From contig NC_030853.1 of assembly GCF_000208745.1 (NCBI RefSeq), forward strand, positions 26,493,877 to 26,557,876: DNA of 64,000 nt. Direction: 5' to 3'. Below, in pieces: positions 12,329 through 23,561 of this stretch. The position numbers were made by a program, and so were the translations under genes. How positions within the stretch are numbered: position 1 is the stretch's first letter; every line of letters starts with the position of its first letter. Under the pieces are notes generated by a model that did no database searches, was not told the origin of the DNA, and worked only from the letters and a program-made list of their open reading frames with translations. The stretch comes from Theobroma cacao. Taxonomy: Eukaryota > Streptophyta > Magnoliopsida > Malvales > Malvaceae.

Positions 12329-12649
12329 TTACTTGTTGGATTCAGGATTTGGTCCACTAGGCACCTCGTGAGCAGCTGCCTTGAACTGTCGATCTGTAGT
12401 AGCAGTACTGCTGCTGGTAGTGCTGGAGGTCGTGGAGGTAGCAGCTGGGGTAGAAGAGGTGGAAAATGGGTGCAAATTTGTGGTTGAAGATGAGAGAAGT
12501 TGCCTGTAAGAGGAGCATATGGGAACCTTGGACATATAAGCTGGACGGGCAAAGAGAGGGGAAATCAGGAGAAGCACAAGAAAGAGGAGCAGTAAGACAT
12601 ATGACTTTGTTGAGGTTTCACAGATTGATGATTTGTTAGCTGTGGCCAT
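12329..12649 (-). CDS. CLE prepropeptide with a TDIF-like dodecapeptide (Glu variant)
   Basis: Intronless, 106 residues, minus strand. MATANKSSICETSTKSY is followed by a hydrophobic signal segment (about residues 18-34, leucine-rich). A Ser/Thr-rich variable domain follows, and the C-terminal CLE box is HEVPSGPNPESN plus one Lys. Arabidopsis CLE41/CLE44 (TDIF) carry HEVPSGPNPISN, so this peptide differs only at position 10 (Ile to Glu). The family is processed to a secreted 12-mer with hydroxyprolines. TDIF binds the receptor kinase PXY/TDR and keeps vascular cambium dividing while blocking xylem differentiation. The start at 12649 matches the MAT start of CLE41/44. An in-frame ATG at 12709 would add 20 residues ahead of the signal segment and is less likely. 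Family assignment is secure; conserved TDIF activity is inference. Confidence 0.88.
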   Translation of the reverse strand: MATANKSSICETSTKSYVLLLLFLVLLLISPLFARPAYMSKVPICSSYRQLLSSSTTNLHPFSTSSTPAATSTTSSTTSSSTATTDRQFKAAAHEVPSGPNPESNK

Positions 12650-12852
12650 GAAACTGCTATGACAAATAAACCAGTGCCCCCCAGTAATCCAGAAGGGATC
12701 AATATCCATGAACCAGTCAAGACCACCAAAGTCTGGTTTTTCTATAGCAACAAGAGAACAAAAAAGAAAAGAAACAAAAAAAAGAGCAAGAGGGTAATGG
12801 TGAAATGGTGGAGTGTGAAAGTTGAAAGACAAATTTTTTATGCATTCCAGGG

Positions 12853-12861
12853 TTTTATATA
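12853..12861 (-). promoter_or_regulatory. Candidate TATA box of the CLE gene
   Basis: On the minus strand the sequence reads TATATAAAA about 200 bp upstream of the chosen ATG, implying a leader near 175 nt. It also argues against the most upstream in-frame ATG at 12832, which would lie at or before the transcription start. Confidence 0.5.
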
Positions 12862-15800
12862 ATGAGGCTAAAAGTTATATCACCTGCTTGTGAAATACCC
12901 TTAATGCCCAACTCTTATATGGTTACTAAATTAATTATATTTTACATATAAATACTAATGTTAAGTATTCTGTGTAAAGTATAGTATATGATTCTCGATA
13001 CATAGTACTAGAATCTAAAACTATATAAAGTGAAAGATGAATTATTATTCAGTGCACTTATTTAATGGTAGGAAGAAACCTAACCATGAAATTAACATAT
13101 TAAGAACATATCATAAAAATGAAAACAAATTAAAAAATTAATTGTATAGTTTATATAATATCCCAAGGAGTACAGTATATGCAAAAATAAGCTTTACTTT
13201 GATTAAACAAAGTCTTCATGGTCCTGTGGCCCAAAAAAAAAAAGACCCAAAGAGAAGAGAAAACATTCAACTTGGGTGATATGGTCAAGCAGGAAAAAAG
13301 CAATTAATCCCGGAAAGATAAAGCAGGAGAGAGAGCAGAAGGAAAGGAGATGAAAGATGGTGGCTTTATCTTTCTTGGCTGCTTCTGCAAGAAATCGCTT
13401 CTTTGACTTGGTGAACCCCCTAATGGAAAAATCAAGGTCTATACATTACTACTTAGTTGGTATCGTGTCTTGTTGCCTTTTTATCAAAATTTGAATTAAA
13501 GAACACAGAGAAAGCAAAGCATCATATGATCCCTCGCTGCTTTTCTGTGCTTGTGAAAATCCAGGGCTTGTCTCCATGATCTGATGCAAAGGGTCCCCAC
13601 TTCCTTTATGGCCCTATCTATCTGAGAAGAAGAAGATATTTTCTTTTTGGAAACGATTAGAAATTGATATTATGCATGTTATACGTTAAGGTCATTTTGG
13701 TAAATATAATCCAACATTTGCCTTTTGCTTTTTCTGGCCTTGCTACCCCTTACATTATTTACTTTCCATGAGAAAGTTGTGAAAGAAAATTCTGGTGTTG
13801 TGTATGCGAAGGTTTGAATGAGGTATGCCACTCACCCTCCTTTTATGATAGCCATATAATTTTGTACTAGCAAAACTATGTCATATTTGGGGGATTACTT
13901 TTGAGAATTCCTGTCTCAAAAGAATCAAACCTAAATACCAGAAATCTTTTCCATCATTCCTATGCTGATCCATTGCTCTGTTTGGTGGGAAAATGGAGGA
14001 GAAAGAGAAGAAAAGTAATACACCAATACTATATGTTCGACTTTTCTAGTAGCAATATTCTTGTACACCCTCCAATGAAAAAGATAATTACTTTTAAATT
14101 AGACATCATAAATTCTTACTCCAACATATATTAAGGATTACCACTTACAAGTTTCAAGCAACCAAGAAGGGGTTAAAGAAACTTTCCTTTTTTAATCCAA
14201 TGCTGCTTTCAACTAGGTAAAGTAGTCAAAATATAGAATTCATCAACCGACAATATGATTATTGTATTAATATAATCCTCCCATCAACATCAGAAATATA
14301 TAAACATATATTTCACTGGTTTAATCTTGGTTTTAAACGACAAAACAGCCTTAAGTCACCAACCTCTCATCCCCCCCAACCCGGCGGTCCCGGCCCCTAT
14401 AGTATGAAAAAAAGATAGGGACAAGGTTATTCTTACGCGTGATCGCGTTGGTTTTATTTGATTTGATGTTATATATGATATTGATATCGAAGTAGATGGA
14501 TAGAATCATGTTTGGTTTATATACATTTGATAGTAAGTTTCACATGAAATTAATTCACCGAAAATTTTTACTAAGTGTTTGAGATATACATATGTAAAGC
14601 AATGAAATTGAACTTTTCTTTGTCCTTAAAGGGGCACTCCATGATCATGGAAATTTTGCAAACTAGCTATAGCTAGAATAATGTGGAATTGTTGATGGAG
14701 TAATGATAGCTAGGGTTCATATGATTCCCGAGATACACTATACCAACCAACACGGAGACCAAGTAAAGCTGCCCTTTTTCTTTTCTTCTTTTCCTCTTTC
14801 CTCTTTTCCTTTCTGAAACCAATCATTAGCTAGGGGTTTACTTGGTTTCTAGGATGTTTAATTAGCTATAGACTGTAGTTTCTTATCAGACTAGCTTGAG
14901 GGTTAAATTGAACATGAGCATTCTTTCTCTCCCCTTGATATTGAACATGTGCAATCTAAAGCCTAATTCTTTTGTTCATGCAATGTTAACAACCAAGACT
15001 AGGCCACTTAGTATTTTTCTTTGAGGATGAGGCTTATGGTTTGAATCCTTCCTAAAAGTGGTTTTTTTTTTTTTTTGGGTACTTAAATTTAGAAAAAAAA
15101 TGCCTAGCTATCAACAAATTGAAGATTTTCATTGCAGAATCCTCATAGATTTCTAAGCAAATTGTGCAAATTTTCATTCTCATTTATTTGTCGACAACCA
15201 AACTGATATGGTAATTATTAAAGCGCCTTAGCACTGAAGGATTTTATTGGTTAAAAAATCAGTGTCAGACTTTAATTAATCAGGGGCTTAATGTGATTGC
15301 GGCTTTCATGTCTGTTAGGTAATTGTTTGTTGATTGTGAGGAGGTGATGGCGACCAGAGGAAATTTAGTCGCACGTCTCGCTTTTGTGTTGGTGGGCTGG
15401 CTGGATAGTTCTGCCATGCTAGACTACATCTGACTTTGCCAACAACCCGTGTATCTTTTGAAAGATAAGTGTATCTATGTTTTCATAGATATTCTTGCAT
15501 GGGAAAACCAATTCTGTTCCATCCACGTAAAGCTTTCACACACACTCAGAAGAGCTGGCGAACGGTTGATTTAGTTAGCAAGTCATCGATTTAATTAGAT
15601 CACCATGTTGCCCTGTTGATAGTTTGATTGCGATGTAGCCAACCTTGCCTCGTTTCTGTTCCCTTTCGGAGGTGGTCTAGTCGGGATTTGGAGCTAAAAC
15701 ACTACTTTAATTCCAAATCAAATCATATTTGTATAATTACTTTAATGTAAATGAGGGTAGTGTCACATTTATCATAGACTCTAGTATATAATGAGATCAT

Positions 15801-16174
15801 TACTTTTGCTACTTTAGTCGAAGTAATTCATTTATTTATATTGGATATCATAACATATTAAATACTAATGTTTAAAGTTATTAACTATTAAATTCTTGGA
15901 TTAAGGAAATAGAGTTGCGAAAAAATTCATAATAATTTTTATAGTTTTATTTATATTTTTTAAAATTATTATACAAAATTCAAGAAAAAAATGTACATGA
16001 AAAATTCTAAGAGAAAAATAAAATTATTTTGTTACGAAACTTTAATCTTTTGAAGAAAAAATAATACTAACTTTTAAACAAATATAAGTTATTCTAAATA
16101 CACTTCTTTAAACTCTATCTAGTATTTTCATCATTATACTGAACAGGACTTGCTGTTGCAGCTGCGATCGTATC

Positions 16175-16290
16175 ATCACGATCAATCATTTTGTTGTGAT
16201 GATCATCTTCATGATCCCAATATTGCGCTGCTATCATATATATCATGATCAATCATATTGTTGTGATGATCATCTTTATGCTCCAATTAA
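16175..16290. repeat. Imperfect tandem repeat, 67-bp period, two copies
   Basis: Copy 1 begins at 16175 and copy 2 at 16242. Both contain ATCAATCAT followed by TTGTTGTGATGATCATCTT with one or two substitutions over about 45 bp. The shared GATGATCATC is itself palindromic. No coding capacity. Confidence 0.7.
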
Positions 16291-18359
16291 TACTGCCTAT
16301 GCCATTATTTGCAAGTAGGAAATCAAAGAACTCCAATTATCCTTCACATTCCCATCTTGTATGGGCCTGTATTTTGTTGTATTTCTTTTTTCTTTTTTTT
16401 TTTCTCAATCCCATTCACCTTTTCATATAAACTTCGACAACTAGTTACATAAGGGTTATACACTAATGAGAACAAAGGAAAAGCATGCTTTCTTCAATTT
16501 CTTCATTTTTTGGGAAAAGTGGGTTTGTGATCAACCAATCAATTTTATGTGCCAAGAAACCTATATGTTTATATTAATTTTCATTAATTTACAATTAACT
16601 AATATCCATATATACACTATAAATCTATTTAGAATTTAAGATTTTCTATTTATGGGTCTCATGTTCCAATTCATGATTAATTGAAATTGAAGTTAATGGC
16701 ATGTGAAACTCAACACCTAATACACCTAACCAAAATGCTCCCAAAGAAAAGAATAACAATGATCAACTTGCCAGCTGAATGAGAATAAAGGCCTCAAATA
16801 ATTAATGTACTGTATATTTCAGAGTTTAAAATGACTTTTTGTCCACATAAACACACCAAAACGACATGATTAATTATTAGTCAATGTATGCAAGGAAAGA
16901 GAGAAAAAAGTTAGCGTGTGTTTTGATGAAGAGGAATCAAATTTATGCATCCGTATACCTTGTCCTATTGATGAAAATGTGACATCTAACTACAAGTCAT
17001 AATTTCAAATTAAGCCTTTATCTAAACTTTTCTTTTCCTTTTTTTTGGATATGACAGCACTTCCATACAAGATCTCTCTAGTTGAGATTATGCATGCATG
17101 GCAAGTGACCTTGTTTTATCCCATCATTACACTATATAGTAATCTTAGTTAAGGAAAATTATGCTATTTCCATCTCCCAACTCATCATCCATGCATTAGC
17201 CATTTGACAAACTGGTTTACCCATTTATGAATAAACAAAGTAAGAGGTCATTATATATACACCTTTGTTTGCACCATCTTTTAGTCAACTCATAACCCAA
17301 CATTGCTTTAATTATTTTGCATTTATACCAGTTATGTTTAGCATTCAACAACGAAAATTATAAGTTAGAAATTTCAAATTAAAATAATGTAATATTAATT
17401 TTCAATCATTATATAATTTTAGTTTTTTTTTCAATAATTTGATTGAGAACTAGATCACAACATTCACTTAAAAAATTAATGTAAGACTTTTAATTTTTAT
17501 CAATTGAATTTCCTTGCTGTCTTGGTTTTGATGATCAAGCAGTAATTATGCTCTTATGCATGAAAAGAAACTGTTGTCCAATTGAGTTATAAATTACCCT
17601 CTTTTCTTTATTAAGCTTAGATTTCCATCACATGAAACCATACCAAATTTATCATGATTTTGCTTATCCTTTTCTTTTGCTCATTTTAGTTGGTTATAGC
17701 ATGAGACAAATAATGGGCTAAAGAAGAAAAGATAGTGGAAACTTTCAGAAAAAAAAAAGTGTTGACATTAATACTAACTAATTACTGTATGATTGACAAG
17801 TTTATTGGAAAAAGGGCACAGTGCTTGCAAAATTAGTCAGGAAAAAAAGCTGATCCTACCCATATTTAATTTTTGCTTTATCATCTTTCAAATGAGTATT
17901 ATCAAACTTTATTAATGCTTGTTCTTTTCATTTTTAGTAAGGATGACTCTTCCCTGATGTCATGGGGACATCAATTCACTCAAAAGTAAATATTACGTCT
18001 ATGATGATTCATGTTAGGTCATAGTAACAAAATATAATCATATTGTTAAATTCATTCAAAATATATTAAACTTGGACTTAAATTCTGCTACGAATGGAAG
18101 ACACTGTATTGTCGATTTGGGCCAATGTAGTAGGCCTAATGGAGTAATTGTTTGTCAAAGTCTAACAGGCCTGGCCCGAGATAGGTCCAGTGCAAGTGAG
18201 CTGGGTTTATATGTAAGAAAGCGGGAAAGTGACACATAAGCCGTGAAAGAACACTGTCTTCTTTTTGGGCCGTTTGCTTACTTCAATCAACATAAGTTGG
18301 GCAACTTCTTTCTCTACTTTTCGGTTTATCACTATTTGTTATGTGAATATTTATTTTTT

Positions 18360-18790
18360 ATTTATTTTAAACTAATTATTATATAAAAATATAAATATTT
18401 TTATATTAATTAAGTTTATTTTTTTTATATTAAGCTAAATAAGTTATTATACTTTTGTTTTGAACAACTAAACCTTTATAACTAACTATTGACGTAATTA
18501 ATATATTACTTGTTATTTTATAATATATGATGTTAATATAACATGTTGATATTTCATAATGGATGATTATATGGTATGATAACATAATCATGTGATTTTT
18601 TACTTTTCACATCAGTGTCACGTGGGTATAAAACTGATAAATGATATTTTGATTAATAGTAATAAGTCAATCATCAATTATAAAACTTATTTAACTCAAA
18701 ATAAAAATATAAACACTTGATTAAACATAATAAAAAGATTTTATTCAATTTTCTGAAATAACTTTAAAACTTTTTAAAACATTATACAAA
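18360..18790. repeat. Foldback MITE-like repeat, copy 2 of 3
   Basis: Related to the blocks at 1720-2140 and 22340-22860. It shares the central run around CACATCAGTGTCACGTGG, then GGTATAAAACTGATAAATGA and, near the right end, ACTCAAAATAAAAATATAAA. The left flank carries the inverted counterpart. Boundaries are approximate. Confidence 0.5.
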
Positions 18791-19593
18791 AAAAAAAATC
18801 ATAAAAAGACTCATTAGAAAGAAATGTTGATTTTAAACTAGTATAAAATATTTTCAAAGGACTCTTCGTTATTTAACATTTCCATGCTCAATACTTCTTA
18901 GACATTTTAAATTCATCCAAGTATATGATATTTGAATCTTCAAAATTAATGTGAAAATTTATGAATAAGCATGATATATTTGCATCGGATATAAATCTAA
19001 AATTAATAAACTAAATGTTCATGTGCTTAAATCTAGAATTCTATCCAAATATGCCAATTTAATGGAAGGGACTTTATAGAGGGCCCAACAGGATATGTCC
19101 AAAATTGAACAAACAAGCTTTGCAGTTTGCACGGGCTTTAACACCCACCTCCATAGCGAAGGAACTCTGCTTTTGTATTAGTTTAATGAGTCTCCAGACT
19201 GCTCCCCTTCCCCATAAATATTCCAACACAGAGGAGTCATTCCAAGGGCAAAGATTGCGAGAAAAGAGAGCTTTGAGTAGAAAGCAAGCAAGACAAAAGG
19301 GCAACAAAAACCTTGCTTTGATTTTTCCCGATGTGAAGCAAGCATATATGCCAAATTTGCATGAACAAAAACAAAAACATTTTTAAGTGAGGAAAGAGGA
19401 ATTTTGATCAGGGGCAGGTGAACAGCTTCCCTTAAACTACATCTTCTCTTAGGACCTTTTACCCCTTTTTAGTATTCTTCAGATATACATTTCTAAGCAA
19501 AGTGACTACTTACAGCAACGTGAGCTGCTCAAGAATCAAATCTTTTATGGCCAACCCAGCCACTTGTCCCCTCTCATTGCCTTGATTGCCCTC

Positions 19594-19600
19594 TATATAT
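19594..19600 (+). promoter_or_regulatory. Candidate TATA box of the X8 gene
   Basis: TATATAT lies about 100 bp before the ATG at 19699. Sequence and spacing fit a TATA box. Confidence 0.5.
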
Positions 19601-19698
19601 GTCCCTATATCAGTCTTCTTCTCTTTGAGTGGTTTGGAGGTTGAAGCAAGTTAAGACAGCTTTGCCCTGGAGTTCTTTGGCATTGCTGAGGCTGAGCA

Positions 19699-21691
19699 AT
19701 GGAAAGCAGGATTTGCATGCTCCTTCTTTATTCAACAATGGCGGCCACTCTGTTCATACATTGCGGTAAGCTGATTTCCGCTATTAAGTGAAATTCAGCT
19801 TGAATGATTCATCTCAGCATATATGTCGCATTTCACTTTGTAATTAGCTTTGATTCTCCTTCTGGGTTCTTCTCCCAATTGTGCACTGTTTAACTGGACA
19901 AACGACCTGACTCTGCAGATTCTGAAGATTTCAAAATGCTTTTTCTGTAAAATTTCTCCTCTTCACATTGCATAGGTTTACACCCAAAATTTTTAGAATC
20001 ACTATATTAACATTATCATCCTGTGTTTTTTAATCGTTTTCACATCAGATATTCCAATGTTGTTCCATGTACGCTTGATTCAATGGTCTACACTACACCT
20101 CGGACTACCCCATGACATTGAATCGTGTGATTCCTTAGACACGAAGAGTTGTGTTACTATCAACTTTTATTTATTTAATCCATTTGTCTTTGCTGATGGG
20201 CCGTTTACTTTTACTTCTTTAGTCTCATGACGAGTCAAAAGGTTACATGGAATATACTATGTTTGCTTTGTCACTAAGTTTCTGCTCAAACCAATATAGC
20301 TTATCAAAACTGAGTTTTGCATTCAAATTCATGTAATTTATATCTTTCAATAAACAACATTTAATTAAGTGTAGACCATTTTATCTTTCTATATCAAGAG
20401 CTATAATGAAAAATTGTTGGAATGCATTACCCAACTGAAGGGATATTAACCTTTGTTGAAATGGAGCAGATCAGGGCAGAAACTTTTGCATTGGGATGAT
20501 TAATTGCAAATCTCTAAGATTTTTTTCTCCTTTGGGCAGATGCAAGGAAATCAATGGGACTAATCAAAGATCCAAAACATTCAAGGAGTTCAGTCATAAA
20601 GCACACAAAGAAATTGCAGCTTATGAGTAAGCTTATGAGTTTAGTCATTGAACAACCTACTGATACATCTAATACCCAACCTTATGGTGTAAGCTCACCG
20701 TTTTCTTTGCCACCTTTTGATTCACTACCCCCTGTGAATTCCCCTCCTTATTGTGTTAACCCCCCTATCACCCCTGGAACCCCTACTACACTCCTTCCAC
20801 CTCCCAGCGGAACCACACTCTCCCCGCCATCTCCCTCTTCCATCCTCCCTCCTGTTCTTCCAGGCCAAAGCCCACCACCAAGCTCAGGTGGTGGAGCGGT
20901 TCCAAGCCCGCCCCAATTCTCGGTCACTCCGAATCCACCGGCAATATTTCCAGGCCCGCCACAAGCAATACCAACACCCACAATTTATATCCCAAGCCCA
21001 TCAGGACCCGGGAGCCCACCTTATTTTGAGCCTAGCCCACCATCCATTGTCTTGAGCCCACCATTCTATGTTCCATCCCCATTCGGTTTTAATCCGAGTC
21101 CACCGGTGTTTCTACCACCGATTGTGTTCCCTCCGCCCACGGTTCCACCACCTCCCAATGTGGCTCCAAGCATAGCCTTATGGTGCGTGGCTAAGCCCTC
21201 AGTGCCTGACCCTATTATTCAAGAAGCTATGAACTATGCATGTGGGTCTGGAGCAGATTGTGATTCGATTCAGCCCAGTGGGTCATGCTTCCAGCCTGAC
21301 ACCTTGTTTGCACATGCTTCTTACGCTTTTAACAGCTACTGGCAAAAAACCAAGGTTGCAGGTGGTACATGTGAGTTCGGAGGCACAGCCATACTCGTCA
21401 CAGTTGATCCAAGTGAGTTTCCCAATTGAAAATTGCTAGTACAAAACCTGCAATTAAAAACTATCTCATTCTTTCAACATTGCTTTCTTTTATTGAATAA
21501 GAATTTTTGGCTAGTTGCTAACATTAAATTCGACCTAAACCCTTCAAACAATAAAGATAACTTGGCAAATTGCTTCTGATTTTGGAATAATTAAATTTCA
21601 GAATAAAATTCAAATGAAATTTTACTAATTTGTGTTAATTCTTTGTACTGTGCTAACAGGCTATGATGGTTGCCATTTTGAGTACCATTGA
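19699..21691 (+). CDS. Proline-rich X8 (CBM43) domain protein
   Basis: Exons: 19699-19765, 20540-21412, 21660-21691; 323 residues. Exon 1 encodes a signal peptide (MESRICMLLLYSTMAATLFI). Residues about 60-230 are proline- and serine-rich (SPPP and PSPP runs), extensin-like. The X8 domain starts near residue 234 with ALWCVAKPSVPDP and holds the six expected cysteines (WC, AC, DC, SC, TC, GC). The last cysteine comes from the 32-nt third exon, which encodes YDGCHFEYH and stop. Reading straight on from exon 2 would lose that cysteine and stop at 21429. X8 modules of this family bind beta-1,3-glucan (callose), for example in PDCB proteins at plasmodesmata. No C-terminal hydrophobic GPI signal follows, so it is probably a soluble wall protein. 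It most resembles an Arabidopsis X8 protein I recall as AT4G13600. Confidence 0.87.
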
Positions 21692-23561
21692 TTGGTGATG
21701 ATAAGGCCTTCCTCTTGGCAGCTCCAATACTCATCTCTCTTCCTTTTTGTTCCCCTTCTTGGATTATTCTTTTTTCTTTTTTTTTTCCCAATAAAGAATG
21801 TAGATTTTTCTTCATGTTACCATGACCCACACATTAATTTTGTAAGTATAAGAGTCACATGGTAAATAATAGTTTCTTAGGTGATCCCATATAGAAATAG
21901 CTTCTTTCTTTTTTCTCTTCTTTTCAATATTAGGTTCTTTGGCCTTTGAAATTTTCTATTGTAAATGGGATCCACCTCTCCCTTCATGACATGTATAATT
22001 TGCATTGGAAACTCCTGAAATATACGCGACACATCAATAAAATAGGAGATGACAATGTTCTTTTTTGCTTGTCTATTTGTTTATTAGGCTCTTTTGACTG
22101 CGAGACCCTTACCTTCTTCTTTTCATTCACGTACATTTTTATTACTCTTTTCGTTTGGAGTTAAGGTGTCTTATACTTATTCAAATTTTCTGTTTTGGAA
22201 ACGTGCAAGCTCATCAACTATCAATAAAAATTTTTAATAATATTTAATTTATCAATAATATATATAAATATTATCTATTAACAATACATCAAATATAAAT
22301 TAAAAAAAAATCTTTTCTGGTTCTACAAATTTTTATTGGCATAATCTCTAAAAAATTTCGTAAACTATTTGAGAAAATTCAAAAAAAAATTTATATTTTT
22401 ATTGTGTTCAGTTAAGCTTTTATATTTTTATTTTGAACAAAATAAGTTTTTTATATTTTTATTTTACGTTAAATAAACCCTTGTAACTAATGATTAACTT
22501 ATTAAAAATGTTATTTATCATTTTGCATCACATGACGTTAAGGTGACATATTAAAATATTATAATTAATGATGATATGACATATTAATATATTATAATTG
22601 ATGATTATGTGACATGTTAATTTGACATAATAATATGATCATGTGACATTTTTCACCCTCTACATTAATGTCATGCCTTTATTATGTGGATATAAAATGA
22701 TAAATGATATTTGAACTAATGACAATTAGTCAATTATTCGTTATAGGAACTTATTTAATTCAAAATAAAAATATAATGATTTGACTTAATGTCATAAAAG
22801 AACAAAGACTTATTTAAATTTTTTTAAATAATTTAGAATCTTATTTGAACATTATATCATCCTTATTTTTTTCCCAAATTTCAAATTATAATTTCAAGTT
22901 TTAATAATTGAGTTTGGAGGATATTGATTGGGATTCTTGTTATTATACTCTTTTGAGCAGAAAATAATAAAAATACCAAAATTTGAAAGTTATATATATA
23001 TATTTTTCATTTTAAACAATAATTTGTAAATCTTTAATCTGAGACAAAATGAATATTAATATTTGACATATCTATATTGATCCACTATAAAAGAAATCGA
23101 ATTAATCTCGCATAATATCATGCTCAATAAATCGATAATTTTGTTTAATTAAAAGCTTTACTCTTGATTTCTCACTTTCTTTTTTAGTTAATATATTGAA
23201 CAATAAAACTACCATTCTCTTGTTTTCTTGTATTAATATTTAAGAATCTCTCTCTATTATCCTTTTCTTTTAGAACAATTTATTCTAAATGGTAAAAAAA
23301 AAAAAAAGCACATATCACACATGTGCATATTATTGGACTTCCAATCTCACCAAACCAAATTTTAACAATCCTGGCCCAAGAAGAACCCAACCCGATCATT
23401 CGCTCCACGAAAGGATCAAAACGACGTCGCCCAGTGGCAGATCAAAACAAATTCCGGTTCGAGTTCGTCCTCTTCCTTTCTCCCCTACCCCCGTGTGTCC
23501 CCGTGATCGCGAAACCACCACACAGATCGGACTCTCTCCTTCTCTCGTTCACTTTCTTACA
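21692..23561. other. Intergenic between the X8 gene and the DUF7794-like gene
   Basis: Holds the X8 3' UTR, then AT-rich DNA with a foldback repeat copy at about 22340-22860, then the next gene's promoter. The stretch 23370-23520 is much GC-richer and includes an ACGACGTCG core. No gene seen. Confidence 0.6.
22340..22860. repeat. Foldback MITE-like repeat, copy 3 of 3
   Basis: The clearest copy. The left end (AAACTATTTGAGAAAATTC, then TTATATTTTTATTTTGAACA) is repeated in inverted form at the right end (TTCAAAATAAAAATATAATG, then TTTAAATAATTTAGAATCT). The centre carries TCACATGACGTTAAGGTGAC and GACATAATAATATGATCATG, shared with the other copies. No reading frame inside. Confidence 0.55.

Larger units (their letters stand above)
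12870..19590. other. Long gene-poor intergenic region
   Basis: About 6.7 kb with no gene I can support. Contents noted: the CLE promoter at the left end; a 67-bp-period imperfect tandem repeat at 16175-16290; a foldback repeat copy at about 18360-18790; and the X8 gene promoter at the right end. A 28-codon reading frame at 15347-15433 (MATRGNLVARLAFVLVGWLD...) has a secreted-peptide look but no other support. I found no match to plant miRNA sequences I know. Confidence 0.6.

Noticed and set aside
12650..12832. N-terminal extension of the CLE frame to an ATG at 12832 or 12709
   Set aside because: 12832 lies at or before the likely transcription start. The MAT start at 12649 matches CLE41/44 and places the signal segment correctly.
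15347..15433. 28-codon frame starting MATRGNLVARLAFVLVGWLD
   Set aside because: Looks like a small secreted peptide start but lacks a recognisable mature peptide or cysteine pattern. Kept only as a note in the intergenic entry.
17930..17960. TAGTAAGGATGACTCTTCCC, partly like miR169 (TAGCCAAGGATGACTTGCC)
   Set aside because: Several mismatches including the 3' half, and no complementary arm nearby to form a precursor stem.
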